This document shows positions 1 to 11,379 of a DNA stretch of 64,000 nucleotides, one piece after another. The stretch is from Rhodoferax sp. U2-2l. Lineage in GTDB: Bacteria > Pseudomonadota > Gammaproteobacteria > Burkholderiales > Burkholderiaceae_C. Position 1 is the stretch's first letter. The number at the start of each line of letters is the position of its first letter. The stretch spans positions 1 to 64,000 of the forward strand of contig NZ_JAJCTH010000021.1 in the NCBI RefSeq assembly GCF_020594515.1, in the 5' to 3' direction. A program made the translations under genes and the position numbers. Below the pieces are notes generated by a model. The model was not told the DNA's origin and ran no database searches. It worked only from the letters and a program-made list of their open reading frames with translations.

Positions 1-1
1 C

Positions 2-82
2 CGCCAGCGGGTCTTGCACAACCTCGCCCAGCGTGCCAAGACCATGGGGATGCAACTCGTGGCTACTGAAAATCCCGTTTGA
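2..82 (+). CDS. 3' end of an unidentified gene (possible transposase C-terminus)
   Basis: The frame is open from the window edge to a TGA at 80-82 and encodes 26 residues rich in Arg, Leu and Gln (ending QLVATENPV). The style (basic, LxNLxxRAKxMGM) recalls the C-termini of IS transposases, but the piece is too short to prove a family. It ends only 25-43 bases before the possible start codons of leuA, and leuA lacks its usual first residues, so an insertion sequence may end between this stop codon and leuA. Identity is a guess from style. Confidence 0.3.
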   Translation, partial: RQRVLHNLAQRAKTMGMQLVATENPV

Positions 83-106
83 AAACACCATGCAAATCAA
101 TCAGTT

Positions 107-1648
107 GTGTGGTGTTTCTTGAGAGTGATTTTTGACACCACCTTGCGCGACGGCGAGCAGTCGCCGGGCGCCTCCATGACCCGTGACGAAAAGCTGCGCA
201 TTGCCCGTCAGCTTGAACGTCTGAAGGTGGATGTGATCGAAGCCGGGTTTGCCGCCAGTTCCAACGGCGACTTCGAGTGCATCAAGGCGATTGCCGAAGT
301 GGTCAAGGATTCCACCGTCTGTTCACTGGCGCGCGCCAGCGACCGTGATATCTCGCGTGCTGCGGAGGCGCTCAAGCCCGCCAACTCGGGCCGGTTGCAC
401 CTGTTTTTGGCCACCAGCCCGCTGCACATGGAGAAGAAGTTGCGCATGACGCCGGACCAGGTGTTTGAGCAGTCCAAACTGGCCGTGCGGTTTGCCCGCA
501 ACCTGATGGGTGATATTGAGTTCAGCGCCGAGGACGCGTACCGTTCTGACCCGGACTTTTTGTGCCGGGTGTTTGAAGCCGTCATCAACGAAGGCGCCAC
601 CACCATCAACGTGCCCGACACCGTGGGTTATGCCATTCCTGAGCTGTACGGCAACTTCATCAAGGACTTGCGGGAACGCATCCCCAATAGTGATAAGGCC
701 ATCTGGTCGGTGCATTGCCACAATGATCTGGGCATGGCGGTGGCCAACTCGCTGGCCGGTGTGAAGATCGGCGGCGCGCGTCAGGTGGAATGCACCATCA
801 ATGGCTTGGGCGAACGTGCGGGTAACTGTTCGCTGGAAGAAATTGTCATGGCCGTCAAAACACGCAAGGACTATTTTGGTCTGGATGTCGGCATTGATAC
901 CAAACACATCGTGGCGGCAAGCCGGCTGGTCAGCCAGACCACCGGTTTTGTCGTGCAGCCCAACAAGGCCGTCGTCGGTGCGAATGCATTTGCCCATGCG
1001 TCCGGCATCCATCAGGACGGTGTGTTGAAAGCCCGCGATACCTATGAAATCATGCGTGCCGAAGACGTGGGCTGGACCACCAACAAGATCGTGATGGGCA
1101 AGTTGAGTGGGCGTAATGCGTTCAAACTCCGCTTGCAGGAACTGGGTGTGACGATGGACAGCGAGTCCGAGATCAACAACGCGTTCATCAAGTTCAAGGA
1201 ACTGGCGGACCGAAAGAGTGAAATTTTTGACGAAGACATTCTGGCGCTGGTCAGCGAGGAAAACGTCGCCCAAAGCCATGACCGCCTCGGGTTTGTGTCA
1301 CTCGCGCAGAGCAGTGAAACCGGTGAACGCCCGCACGCCAGCATCGTGATGACCATTGACGGCAAAGAATTTAAAGGTCAGTCGGATGGCAACGGGCCGG
1401 TCGATGCCTCGCTGAAAGCGATCGAGTCGCTGGTCAGCAGTGGTGCTGACATGGTGTTGTACTCGGTCAACGCCATCAGTGGGTCGACCGAGAGCCAGGG
1501 CGAGGTGACGGTGCGCCTGCAAAACAGTGGCCGGGTGGTCAATGGGGTGGGTGCCGACCCCGACATCGTGGTGGCCTCGGCTAAAGCCTACCTGAGTGCG
1601 CTCAACAAACTCAGCAGTCAAGCAGACCGGGTGGCGGCGCAAGGTTAA
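107..1648 (+). CDS. leuA: 2-isopropylmalate synthase (leucine biosynthesis)
   Basis: LeuA condenses acetyl-CoA with 2-oxoisovalerate, the committed step of leucine synthesis, in the cytosol. The [12 protein letters not shown] active-site motif lies at the N-terminus, an HCHNDLG metal-binding motif near residue 204, and a C-terminal regulatory LeuA dimer domain follows. About 507-513 residues is normal for the long bacterial form. The start is odd. Homologous sequence begins at the codon for Ile at 128, and the usual lead-in (M-S/A-D-K-L-I type) is absent. Possible starts are GTG 107, TTG 119 and GTG 125, none with a convincing ribosome-binding site; an in-frame stop lies at 80-82. The ATG at 90 is in another frame and stops after 10 codons. 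A terminator follows at 1671. Confidence 0.95.
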   Translation: MWCFLRVIFDTTLRDGEQSPGASMTRDEKLRIARQLERLKVDVIEAGFAASSNGDFECIKAIAEVVKDSTVCSLARASDRDISRAAEALKPANSGRLHLFLATSPLHMEKKLRMTPDQVFEQSKLAVRFARNLMGDIEFSAEDAYRSDPDFLCRVFEAVINEGATTINVPDTVGYAIPELYGNFIKDLRERIPNSDKAIWSVHCHNDLGMAVANSLAGVKIGGARQVECTINGLGERAGNCSLEEIVMAVKTRKDYFGLDVGIDTKHIVAASRLVSQTTGFVVQPNKAVVGANAFAHASGIHQDGVLKARDTYEIMRAEDVGWTTNKIVMGKLSGRNAFKLRLQELGVTMDSESEINNAFIKFKELADRKSEIFDEDILALVSEENVAQSHDRLGFVSLAQSSETGERPHASIVMTIDGKEFKGQSDGNGPVDASLKAIESLVSSGADMVLYSVNAISGSTESQGEVTVRLQNSGRVVNGVGADPDIVVASAKAYLSALNKLSSQADRVAAQG

Positions 1649-1670
1649 ACAGACTTAAAAGGTTTAAGAA

Positions 1671-1705
1671 AGTCTCGCAAGTACTTGGTACTGCGAGACT
1701 TTTTC
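1671..1705 (+). terminator. Rho-independent terminator of leuA
   Basis: A 13-bp stem with one bulged A (arms 1671-1684 and 1688-1700, three-base loop) is followed directly by a run of five T. It lies 22 bases after the leuA stop. Confidence 0.85.
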
Positions 1706-1751
1706 CGTTTAAACTTCCGCTTTCTGTTTCGCGCGGTCAGGAGCCTTCGTC

Positions 1752-2834
1752 ATGACAAATTTTCTTCAGCTCACTTTGGGCAACCAGTCTCGCCGGGTGA
1801 TTTGTCTATTGGGCCTTTTTGTCTCTCTGGCATTGGCGCCCTTGACTTTTTCTCAAGCTGCGACCAGCAAGGGCCGTGTTGCCAAGACCTATGTCGTCAA
1901 GGCGAAAACGGCCAAAGCCAAGAAAACAGTGGCGCAGACCAAGCGCCGGGCGGTCGTTGCATCGGCCCGTAAAAAAGCGCCACAACGCGCCCGAGTGGTG
2001 GTGGCCGCCAGACCGTCTTTTGGTCAGATGGCGGGTTTGCATGCCACATCGGATGTGCTTAACCTGAAATCAAGTGTGGCTCTGGTGGTTGACCAGCAGA
2101 CCAACGAAGTGCTCTACAGCAAAAATGACAAAGCGGTCTTGCCCATTGCTTCACTGACCAAGTTGATGACGGGTCTGGTGATCAGCGAGTCGCGTCTTCC
2201 CATGGATGAGGTGATCAGTATCACCTCGGAAGATGTGGATACGGAAAAAGGCAGCAGTTCGCGCCTTCGCGTCGGAAGTTCGCTCACCCGAGGTGAACTG
2301 ATGCACTTGGCTTTGATGTCGAGTGAAAACCGGGCAGCCCATGCGCTGGCCAGGACAGCACCGGGCGGCATGGCAACTTTTGTTGCGCAAATGAACGCCA
2401 AGGCGCGCGCGCTTGGCATGATCAACACGGTTTATGTGGAGCCCACCGGTTTGTCGAGCAGCAACCGCTCCAGTGCGCATGACCTGGTGAAACTGGTGGA
2501 TGTCGCGCACCGGCATCCTTTGCTGCGTGACCTGTCAACATCACAAGGCTACGAGGTGGAAGTGGGCAATCGCATGCTTCAATTCAACAACACCAACCGG
2601 TTGGTCAAAAATCCCACCTGGGATATCGGGCTGCAAAAGACGGGCTACATCTCTGAGGCAGGACGTTGTCTGGTGATGCAGGCCAGCGTGGCCGGGCGCA
2701 AGTTGATCATGGTTTTTCTGGATTCCGCCGGCAAGTTGAGCCGCCTGGGTGATGCCGAGCGGGTTCGCCACTGGCTGGAGTCCACCGATCAAGCGGTTTC
2801 TGTCAAAGGTGTCACAGGCGTGCACGGCGGCTAG
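1752..2834 (+). CDS. pbpG: D-alanyl-D-alanine endopeptidase, PBP7/PbpG type (peptidase S11)
   Basis: This is a periplasmic serine D,D-peptidase that trims peptidoglycan cross-links. A hydrophobic signal segment spans residues about 16-36 and ends near a Ser-Gln-Ala-Ala cleavage region. A Lys/Arg/Ala-rich linker of about 45 residues (40-85) follows, which could bind the wall or the membrane. The catalytic triad motifs are clear: SLTK at 134-137, SEN at 191-193 and KTG at 296-298. There is no C-terminal amphipathic anchor as in PBP5, so the PBP7 group fits better than DacA. At 360 residues it is somewhat longer than E. coli PBP7 because of the basic linker. It is transcribed alone between the leuA terminator and a convergent regulator. 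Confidence 0.85.
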   Translation: MTNFLQLTLGNQSRRVICLLGLFVSLALAPLTFSQAATSKGRVAKTYVVKAKTAKAKKTVAQTKRRAVVASARKKAPQRARVVVAARPSFGQMAGLHATSDVLNLKSSVALVVDQQTNEVLYSKNDKAVLPIASLTKLMTGLVISESRLPMDEVISITSEDVDTEKGSSSRLRVGSSLTRGELMHLALMSSENRAAHALARTAPGGMATFVAQMNAKARALGMINTVYVEPTGLSSSNRSSAHDLVKLVDVAHRHPLLRDLSTSQGYEVEVGNRMLQFNNTNRLVKNPTWDIGLQKTGYISEAGRCLVMQASVAGRKLIMVFLDSAGKLSRLGDAERVRHWLESTDQAVSVKGVTGVHGG

Positions 2835-2836
2835 AT

Positions 2837-2860
2837 CGGGCCCAATGGTCAACGGGCCCG
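2837..2860. terminator. Hairpin between convergent pbpG and iclR-type genes
   Basis: A perfect 7-bp GC stem (CGGGCCC at 2837-2843, GGGCCCG at 2854-2860) with a 10-base loop lies in the 45-bp convergent gap. There is no T tract on either side, so a terminator role is only plausible. Confidence 0.35.
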
Positions 2861-2879
2861 CACACCCCAGGTGAGCGCC

Positions 2880-3659
2880 TTAAGGCGTTTGGTAGCCCAA
2901 ATTCCTGGAGATATCGGCAGCGGTTGCCATCAGTTTCGACAACCACGCTTCATCCATCCGGCTGGCGGGGGCGGAAATGGACAAGCCCGCGACCAATTTT
3001 TTCTGATCGTCAAAGATGCCCGCGGCCATGCATCGCACACCCAGCTCAAGCTCTTCGTTGTCAGTGGCGTAGGTTTCCCGGCGGACCTTGCTCAATTCCT
3101 TTTCAAGTGTCGACAATTGCGTCAAACTGTTTTTGGTGTGGCCCGCCAGACCGGTTCGGGTGGCGTAGGCGCGGATTTTTTGTGGGTCATCCGATGCCAG
3201 AAAGAGCTTGCCCACGGATGTCAGGTGCAAGGGCGCCCGGCCACCAATCGCCCGTATGACCTGCATGCCGGAACGCTCGCTGTAGGCGCGCTCGACATAC
3301 ACGATTTCGTCGCCTTGGCGCATGCTCAAATTGACGGGTTGTTGTGTGATGCGATGCAACTCGCGCATGGGTTCCAGCGCCGCATCACGCACGTTGAGCC
3401 GGTTCTTGACCAGATTGCCCAGTTCCAGCAATCGCATGCCTAAGCGGTAATTGCCAGCTTGGGGACGATCGACAAAACGCCCGGTGGCGAGATCGTTGAG
3501 GATGCGATGGGCAGTTGATGCGTGTAACCCCGCCTTTTCGCTGATCTCCTTGAGTGACATGGCCTCTTCGCGCGACGCCAAAATATCAATCAATGTGAAC
3601 ATCCGTTCAATAACCTGAACGGTAGGTAATGAAACAACTCCCGGATCTGCCTCTCGCAT
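2880..3659 (-). CDS. IclR-family transcriptional regulator
   Basis: The 259-residue protein has the IclR layout: an N-terminal winged helix-turn-helix (about residues 15-75, with the SLKEISEKAGLHASTAHRIL recognition region) and a C-terminal effector-binding GAF-like domain (about 95-255). Typical landmarks of that domain are present, such as HLTSVGKLFLA and a conserved Cys-Met-Ala-Ala-Gly segment. The ATG at 3659 is preceded by a G-rich ribosome-binding site. Its target is not evident: neighbours are pbpG (convergent) and bpt, which ends 33 bp upstream on the same strand, so the effector cannot be inferred from context. Confidence 0.9.
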   Translation of the reverse strand: MREADPGVVSLPTVQVIERMFTLIDILASREEAMSLKEISEKAGLHASTAHRILNDLATGRFVDRPQAGNYRLGMRLLELGNLVKNRLNVRDAALEPMRELHRITQQPVNLSMRQGDEIVYVERAYSERSGMQVIRAIGGRAPLHLTSVGKLFLASDDPQKIRAYATRTGLAGHTKNSLTQLSTLEKELSKVRRETYATDNEELELGVRCMAAGIFDDQKKLVAGLSISAPASRMDEAWLSKLMATAADISRNLGYQTP

Positions 3660-3692
3660 ACAACCCCCAACAAATTATCGGCAGATTTTACC

Positions 3693-4436
3693 TTATGAAA
3701 TTCTGGGCATGGGTTGCCAGGTGCCGTTCAACATGAGTTCATACGGTTTGAAGTGGGATTTGTAGGCCATTTTTTGACAACCTTCAATCCAGTAACCCAG
3801 ATACAGATAGCGCAAGTTCATGGCCTGCGCTTGTTGGATTTGCCAAAGCACATTGAAGGTGCCCAGATTCTGACCCGGTTCCGGTGTGTAAAAGGTGTAG
3901 ACCGCTGACAAGCCATCGTGCAGTTGGTCGATGATGGACACCATCTTCAGCTCTCCGGGTTGTTGCTGGGTGGATGGCTCACGAAACTCCACCATCCAAG
4001 AGCGCACTTTGCTGCGCACCAGAAAGTCTGTGTACTGGGTTTCGTCATCAATGTCCATGCCGCCACCGGGATGGCGGGACTTTTGATAGCGTTTGTAAAG
4101 ATCGTAGTGTTCGCTGGAAAAAGTGGGTTCGATCACACGGCACACCAGCGAGGCGTGCTGCTTCCAGGCGCGTTTCTGGCTTCGATTGGGCTGGAAGTTT
4201 GCCACTGGCAGTCGAATGGACAGGCAGGCGCTGCAACTGTCACACTGGGGGCGATAGACAAAGGAACCACTGCGTCTGAAGCCATGCCGGATCAGTACGT
4301 CATAGTTCACGGCGTCGATAGCTTCACTGGGCGCAGCCACCTGTGATCGGGCCATTTGCCCATTCAGGTAACTGCAAGGGTAGGCTGCGGTCGTGTAGTA
4401 CTGAATGTCTGTGACAAATCGCTGTGAATGGTTCAC
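3693..4436 (-). CDS. bpt: Aspartate/glutamate leucyltransferase (arginyltransferase-like)
   Basis: Bpt transfers leucine from Leu-tRNA to N-terminal Asp or Glu of proteins, creating an N-degron for ClpS/ClpAP. The family signature is present: the N-terminal TAAYPCSYL segment, the CDSCSACLSIRLP cysteine region and the C-terminal GYWIEGCQKMAYK motif. A longer open frame reaches an ATG at 4493, but family similarity begins at the GTG at 4436 (VNHSQRF), giving 247 residues, the usual size. This GTG overlaps the stop of aat (GTGA at 4433-4436), so translation is probably coupled. Confidence 0.93.
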   Translation of the reverse strand: MNHSQRFVTDIQYYTTAAYPCSYLNGQMARSQVAAPSEAIDAVNYDVLIRHGFRRSGSFVYRPQCDSCSACLSIRLPVANFQPNRSQKRAWKQHASLVCRVIEPTFSSEHYDLYKRYQKSRHPGGGMDIDDETQYTDFLVRSKVRSWMVEFREPSTQQQPGELKMVSIIDQLHDGLSAVYTFYTPEPGQNLGTFNVLWQIQQAQAMNLRYLYLGYWIEGCQKMAYKSHFKPYELMLNGTWQPMPRIS

Positions 4437-5197
4437 GTTGTGGCAGAGGTGGAAGCCAGAAGACCGGTCCAGTATACGGGCGAGAATCGCCACACCGGCG
4501 ATGGCATGGACTGTGCACGCGCCACACGGTCAACAAAGACCGATCTTGGAATTTCTGCGGCACCCATCGAGGCCAGATGGGGTGTATTTTGTTGACAGTC
4601 GATATGCTGCACACCCAAGCTGCGGCACATGGCCACAAGTGCTGCCAGTGCAATTTTTGAGGCATCGGTCGCGCGGTGAAACATCGACTCGCCAAAAACG
4701 GCGCGCCCCAAGGCGACAAAATACAAGCCGCCCACCAGTTCGCCGTCCACCCAGGTCTCGACACTGTGTGCCAACCCGGCCTGATGCAGGCGGATGTAGG
4801 CCTGCACCATGGCTGGCACGATCCATGTACCCGACTGACCAGATCGATCACTGGCTGCACAAGCTTGGATAACCGCATCAAACGCCGAGTCGACCCTGAT
4901 TTCGGCGGTGGATGATCGGGCAAATTGCCTGATCCGCTTTTTCAGCGAAGGATGCAATTTGAAGTCAGCCACATCCAGCACCATTCTTGGCGCGGGGCTC
5001 CACCACAACACAGGTTGACCCTGGCTGAACCATGGAAAGATACCCGATCCGTAGGCGCGCCGTAGCGTGGCGACGGACAAATCGCCACCGGCGCACAACA
5101 AGCCGGGCGCATCAGAGTGGCTTCCCCAAGTGAGATCGACACTGGGGAACGGATCGCCTGGCTCCAGCCATGGCAACGTCGGGTGATCAATACTCAT
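4433..5197 (-). CDS. aat: Leucyl/phenylalanyl-tRNA--protein transferase
   Basis: Aat adds Leu or Phe from aminoacyl-tRNA to N-terminal Lys or Arg of proteins, marking them for ClpS/ClpAP degradation. Typical Aat landmarks are FPSVDLTWGSHSDAPGLLCAGGDLSVATLRRAYGSGIFPWFSQGQPVLWWSPAPRM-type text in the first third (broken here: FPWFSQGQPVLWWSPAPR near residue 55), GLYFVALGRAVFGESMF near 155, and HIDCQQNTPHLASMGA near 198. The 254 residues match the family. It is the first gene of a two-gene operon with bpt, which starts inside the aat stop codon. Confidence 0.95.
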   Translation of the reverse strand: MSIDHPTLPWLEPGDPFPSVDLTWGSHSDAPGLLCAGGDLSVATLRRAYGSGIFPWFSQGQPVLWWSPAPRMVLDVADFKLHPSLKKRIRQFARSSTAEIRVDSAFDAVIQACAASDRSGQSGTWIVPAMVQAYIRLHQAGLAHSVETWVDGELVGGLYFVALGRAVFGESMFHRATDASKIALAALVAMCRSLGVQHIDCQQNTPHLASMGAAEIPRSVFVDRVARAQSMPSPVWRFSPVYWTGLLASTSATT

Positions 5198-5304
5198 CGG
5201 GTGGCAGGTCCACAGGCCGCGTGCGAGCGGTAATAAATTGGCGCAAACAAAAAGAGATGTTTCGTGTCAGGGGTCATTGAGGGAAAAACCAGGCCGCGAC
5301 ACAT

Positions 5305-5310
5305 TACAAT
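5305..5310 (+). promoter_or_regulatory. Possible -10 element for the tRNA operon
   Basis: TACAAT sits 8 bases before the first base of tRNA-Pro, the right distance for a -10 hexamer. No good -35 hexamer is seen at 16-18 bp; the nearest TTGA-like site is about 22 bp away. Confidence 0.4.
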
Positions 5311-5318
5311 AGTGAAGT

Positions 5319-5395
<77 letters not shown>

Positions 5396-5412
5396 TTCAA
5401 TTCTCGTGATCT

Positions 5413-5489
5413 CTGCCCGTAGCTCAGTTGGATAGAGCAACAGCCTTCTAAGCTGTGGGTCGGGGGTTCGATCCCCTCCGGGCAGGCCA
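5413..5489 (+). tRNA. tRNA-Arg (anticodon TCT)
   Basis: A full 77-nt cloverleaf with encoded CCA. The acceptor arm CTGCCCG pairs with CGGGCAG, the anticodon stem ACAGC/GCTGT holds loop CTTCTAA, giving TCT, and the T loop is TTCGATC. It reads AGA, a rare codon in GC-rich genomes. Confidence 0.97.
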
Positions 5490-5521
5490 TCAACGCAGTT
5501 GCCCTCGCCATTTCCAACACA

Positions 5522-6169
5522 TCAGTTTGCGGCTTCCAAGCCGTTTTTGAAATGCGCCATCATGCGTTGGCGGCATTCATCGGCGTCCCGCGCCTGCAAA
5601 GCTGCCATCAAAGCTCGGTGTTCGTTCAGTGACTCTGCCACGCGGCCAGACTTCAATAACGAGTTGTGTCGATTGAGTTTCATCACCTTGCGCAAGTCGG
5701 CCACCATCTGGTTGCGCCAGCGGTTGTCGGCAATGTCCAGCAGCAGCATATGAAACTGCTCGTTGGCAATGAAAAACTGCTCGAGATTGACATGCTCGGG
5801 CTGCGCTGACTGTTCCAGTGCATCATGCAAGACTTGCAATTTTTGCAGTTGGGCGTCTGTTGCGCTTTGCGCCACCACGGCGGCGGCGTCGGATTCGAGC
5901 AGGCCGAGCAGGTGGTAAACGTCTTTCAGGTCGCGGTCCGATACTTCGGTCACATAGGCGCCACGGCGAACCTTCATGGTGACCAAGCCTTCCGCAGCCA
6001 ACACTTTCAAGGCTTCACGCAGCGGCGTGCGGCTGATGCCGTAAGCCTCGGCAATTTTGAGCTCGTCAATCCAACTGCCGGGTTCCAGCTCATGACTGAA
6101 AATACGTTGCCGCAATAATTCAGCCACTTCTTCATAAAGTGCCCGGGGAGCTAAGGAGTGTGCGGCCAT
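5522..6169 (-). CDS. GntR-family regulator, FCD (FadR C-terminal) subfamily
   Basis: The 215-residue protein carries an N-terminal winged helix (about residues 8-75, with the GISRTPLREALKVLAAEGLV recognition helix and a wing ending in RRGAYV) and an all-helical FCD ligand-binding domain with metal-binding type residues (Asp near 100, His in NEQFHMLL and NEHRALMAAL). A longer open frame exists, but similarity starts at the ATG at 6169. It is divergent from the methylmalonyl-CoA mutase gene, so it probably regulates the propionate/methylmalonyl-CoA cassette and itself; that link is inferred from position only. Its 3' end converges on tRNA-Arg. Confidence 0.9.
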   Translation of the reverse strand: MAAHSLAPRALYEEVAELLRQRIFSHELEPGSWIDELKIAEAYGISRTPLREALKVLAAEGLVTMKVRRGAYVTEVSDRDLKDVYHLLGLLESDAAAVVAQSATDAQLQKLQVLHDALEQSAQPEHVNLEQFFIANEQFHMLLLDIADNRWRNQMVADLRKVMKLNRHNSLLKSGRVAESLNEHRALMAALQARDADECRQRMMAHFKNGLEAAN

Positions 6170-6309
6170 CGCTGAAATTGTAAGGTGGGCGGAATTTTTT
6201 GTATCAATAATTATAAATAACGTAAACTCCATAGGCTGTATCCCACCCCGCCATTGCAGGTTTTGTGGTGTCGGGGTACTGTTTGAACCTCCGATTGGAG
6301 TCTCCTGAA
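6170..6309. promoter_or_regulatory. Divergent control region between gntR-type gene and scpA
   Basis: This 140-bp gap is markedly AT-rich at 6195-6228. It holds TTGTATCAA (6199-6207, an inverted TTG/CAA around TAT) and the palindrome ATAATTAT just after it. FCD regulators bind short TTG-N-CAA-like or TnGTnnnACnA palindromes, so this is the best operator candidate. The scpA ribosome-binding site GGAG lies at about 6297-6300. Confidence 0.45.
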
Positions 6310-8466
<2,157 letters not shown>

Positions 8467-8501
8467 AGCGGCCGGTACTGACCCACATCCCCGCCTTCAA
8501 G

Positions 8502-9551
8502 ATGCTTGAGACCCATCGACCGGACCCGGTAAGACCGTCACTTGTCCCTTCAAACGCCTGGCTGCAGGACATTCTGCAGGGTGAGGCACCACGCCAGCGC
8601 CGTGCCATGGCCAAGGCCATCACCCTGCTGGAGTCCACCCGCAGTGACCACCGGGCACAGGCCGATGCGTTGCTGACGGCCCTGCTGCCGCACACCGGCC
8701 AATCGTTTCGGCTGGGCATCAGCGGTGTGCCGGGGGTGGGTAAATCCACCTTCATCGAAGCGCTGGGTTTGTACCTAATCAGCCAGGGCCACCGGGTGGC
8801 GGTGCTGGCGGTGGACCCGTCCAGCAGCGTCTCGGGCGGCTCGATTCTGGGTGACAAGACCCGCATGGAACACCTGTCCGTCCACCCGCAAGCCTACATC
8901 CGACCCAGTCCCAGCAGCGGCACGCTGGGTGGTGTGGCCGAAAAAACCCGCGAAGCCATGCTGGTCTGCGAGGCTGCCGGTTACGACGTGGTGATTGTGG
9001 AAACCGTGGGCGTCGGGCAATCCGAGACCACCGTGGCCAACATGACCGATATGTTTGTGCTGCTGCAATTGCCCAACGCGGGTGACGATCTGCAGGCCAT
9101 CAAAAAAGGTGTGATGGAACTCGCCGACCTGGTGGTCATCAACAAGGCGGATCTGGATGCCAACGCCGCCACCCGCGCGCAGGCGCAGATCACCTCCAGC
9201 CTGCGCCTGCTCGGCCTGCATGGCAACCCCGACAACGCTCACCACAACGAAGCCGTCTGGCACCCCCAGGTGATCCAGCTCAGCGCCTTGCAGGGCACTG
9301 GCGTGGCGGCGTTCTGGACCAAGGTGCATGACTTCCAAACCTTGCAACTGGCCAACGGCAAGCAGGGCGCCCGCCGGCAAAGCCAAGCGCTGGCCTGGAT
9401 GTGGGAGCGTATTGACGCGGGTCTGAAACAAGCGTTCAGGCAGCATCCGGCGGTTCAAGCGCTGTTGCCCAAGCTCACGCAAGAGGTGCTTGAGGGCCGC
9501 ATGGCGGCCTCGACAGCGGCGCGCAACATGCTGGCAGCCCAGGGGCTGTGA
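8502..9551 (+). CDS. meaB: Methylmalonyl-CoA mutase-associated GTPase MeaB (ArgK-type)
   Basis: MeaB is a G3E-family P-loop GTPase that gates cobalamin loading of methylmalonyl-CoA mutase and protects it from inactivation. The Walker A motif GVPGVGKST is at residues 75-83, the ETVGVGQSE switch region lies near 168, and the NKAD guanine-specificity motif lies near 221. The 349 residues are the usual length. Its place directly after scpA is the common genomic arrangement and supports the assignment over the old name ArgK. Confidence 0.95.
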   Translation: MLETHRPDPVRPSLVPSNAWLQDILQGEAPRQRRAMAKAITLLESTRSDHRAQADALLTALLPHTGQSFRLGISGVPGVGKSTFIEALGLYLISQGHRVAVLAVDPSSSVSGGSILGDKTRMEHLSVHPQAYIRPSPSSGTLGGVAEKTREAMLVCEAAGYDVVIVETVGVGQSETTVANMTDMFVLLQLPNAGDDLQAIKKGVMELADLVVINKADLDANAATRAQAQITSSLRLLGLHGNPDNAHHNEAVWHPQVIQLSALQGTGVAAFWTKVHDFQTLQLANGKQGARRQSQALAWMWERIDAGLKQAFRQHPAVQALLPKLTQEVLEGRMAASTAARNMLAAQGL

Positions 9552-9613
9552 CGACCGGCAGCTTTCAAAATCATTGTTTTCCTTGACTTTTCCTGACCTC
9601 CGAGACTTCAACC

Positions 9614-11146
9614 ATGCACGACATCATTCAACTTCTTGACAAAAAGCGCGAACTCGCCCGCCTTGGTGGCGGCCAAAAGCGTATCGATGCCCAGCACAAA
9701 AAGGGCAAGCTCACCGCCCGCGAGCGCATCGAGATGCTGCTCGATGAAGGCACGTTCGAAGAATGGGACATGTTTGTCGAGCACCGTTGTATCGACTTCG
9801 GGATGGAAGACAACAAGATTCCCGGTGACGGTGTGGTCACTGGTTACGGCATGATCAGCGGGCGCCTGGTGTTTGTGTTCAGTCAGGACTTCACCGTGTT
9901 TGGCGGCGCGTTGTCGGAGGCCCACGCTGAAAAAATTTGCAAGATCATGGACCAGGCGATGAAGGTGGGTGCGCCTGTCATCGGTTTGAACGACTCGGGT
10001 GGCGCGCGCATTCAGGAGGGTGTGGCGTCCCTGGGCGGTTATGCCGATGTGTTCCAGCGCAATGTGATGGCCAGCGGCGTGATTCCGCAAATCAGCATGA
10101 TCATGGGCCCGTGCGCGGGTGGTGCGGTGTATTCCCCGGCCATGACCGATTTCATCTTCATGGTGAAAGATTCGAGCTACATGTTTGTGACCGGCCCCGA
10201 AGTGGTCAAAACCGTCACGCACGAAGACGTGACCGCGGAAGAGCTGGGCGGCGCCATCAGCCACTCCACCAAGAGCGGCGTGGCCGACATGGCTTTCGAG
10301 AACGATGTGGAAGCGCTGCTGATGTTGCGCCGCCTGTACAACTACCTACCGCTCAACAACCGCGAGAAGCCGCCGGTGCGTAAGAGCGGCGACCCGGCTG
10401 ACCGGCAAGACTTCAGTCTGGACACGCTGGTGCCTGACAACCCCAACAAGGCCTACGACATGAAAGAGCTGATCACCAAGACGGTGGATGACGGCGATTT
10501 CTTTGAGCTGCAGCCCGAATACGCCAAAAACATCATCATCGGTTTTGGCCGCATGGAAGGTCAGACGGTCGGTTTTGTGGCCAACCAGCCGCTGGTGCTG
10601 GCCGGTTGCCTGGACATCAAGAGTGCCATCAAGGCGGCGCGTTTTGTGCGTTTCTGCGACGCCTTCAACATCCCGGTGATCACTTTTGTGGACGTGCCCG
10701 GCTTCATGCCCGGCACCGCGCAAGAGTACGGCGGCATCATCAAACACGGCGCCAAGCTGCTGTATGCCTACGCCGAGTGCACCGTACCCAAGATCACCCT
10801 CATCACCCGCAAGGCTTACGGCGGTGCGTATGACGTGATGAGCTCCAAACACCTGCGTGGCGACGTCAATTTGGCCTGGCCCAATGCTGAAATTGCGGTG
10901 ATGGGTGCCAAGGGCGCGGTGGAAATCATCTTCCGCGAAGACAAGGGCGACCCAGAAAAGCTGGCCGCCAGAGAGGCCGAATACAAAAAACGCTTTGCCA
11001 ACCCGTTTGTGGCGGGTGCCCGCGGCTTCATTGACGACGTGATCCAGCCGCACGAAACCCGCAAGCGCATTTGCCGCAGTCTGGTCATGCTGCGCGAGAA
11101 AAAAATCGAGAACCCTTGGCGCAAACACGGCAATATTCCGCTGTAA
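9614..11146 (+). CDS. pccB: Propionyl-CoA carboxylase beta chain (carboxyltransferase)
   Basis: PccB transfers the carboxyl group from biotin to propionyl-CoA, giving methylmalonyl-CoA. The protein is a 510-residue crotonase-fold carboxyltransferase with both N and C halves. Landmarks are the start [20 protein letters not shown], the oxyanion region [14 protein letters not shown] near 125, and the second half [20 protein letters not shown] near 363. Acyl-CoA carboxylases of this class vary in substrate choice, but the adjacent mutase, MeaB and epimerase-like genes favour propionyl-CoA. pccA follows after a 233-bp gap filled by a palindromic repeat. Confidence 0.95.
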   Translation: MHDIIQLLDKKRELARLGGGQKRIDAQHKKGKLTARERIEMLLDEGTFEEWDMFVEHRCIDFGMEDNKIPGDGVVTGYGMISGRLVFVFSQDFTVFGGALSEAHAEKICKIMDQAMKVGAPVIGLNDSGGARIQEGVASLGGYADVFQRNVMASGVIPQISMIMGPCAGGAVYSPAMTDFIFMVKDSSYMFVTGPEVVKTVTHEDVTAEELGGAISHSTKSGVADMAFENDVEALLMLRRLYNYLPLNNREKPPVRKSGDPADRQDFSLDTLVPDNPNKAYDMKELITKTVDDGDFFELQPEYAKNIIIGFGRMEGQTVGFVANQPLVLAGCLDIKSAIKAARFVRFCDAFNIPVITFVDVPGFMPGTAQEYGGIIKHGAKLLYAYAECTVPKITLITRKAYGGAYDVMSSKHLRGDVNLAWPNAEIAVMGAKGAVEIIFREDKGDPEKLAAREAEYKKRFANPFVAGARGFIDDVIQPHETRKRICRSLVMLREKKIENPWRKHGNIPL

Positions 11147-11185
11147 TTTTTGTGATGTGCACGCCGAATCGCTTTGATTTCGCTG

Positions 11186-11286
11186 GCGCGGGCTGTCCGG
11201 GCGCTTTGCTCCGTGTCCCCCGCGCTGCGCGCTCCTCCTTGACCTGCGCAAAACGCCCAGACAGCCCACGCCTGCTGGGCAGCAGG
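11186..11286. repeat. Palindromic interspersed repeat between pccB and pccA
   Basis: Long imperfect inverted arms (11186-11209 and 11246-11271; the core GGCTGTCCGGGCG pairs with CGCCCAGACAGCC at one G-T position) enclose a GC-rich loop. A second hairpin, CCTGCT/AGCAGG at 11271-11286, follows. The whole gap (11147-11379) has no credible gene. The style matches the repeats common between genes in Comamonadaceae. Folding into a stable RNA hairpin could lower pccA expression relative to pccB. Confidence 0.6.
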
Positions 11287-11379
11287 TATTCGAGCGTGGG
11301 GTCCGCAGGCCGCCGTACCTGATACCCATATTTGCTGACCAAAAATCATATTTGCAGACTGAAAATCGCTAGGAAAACC

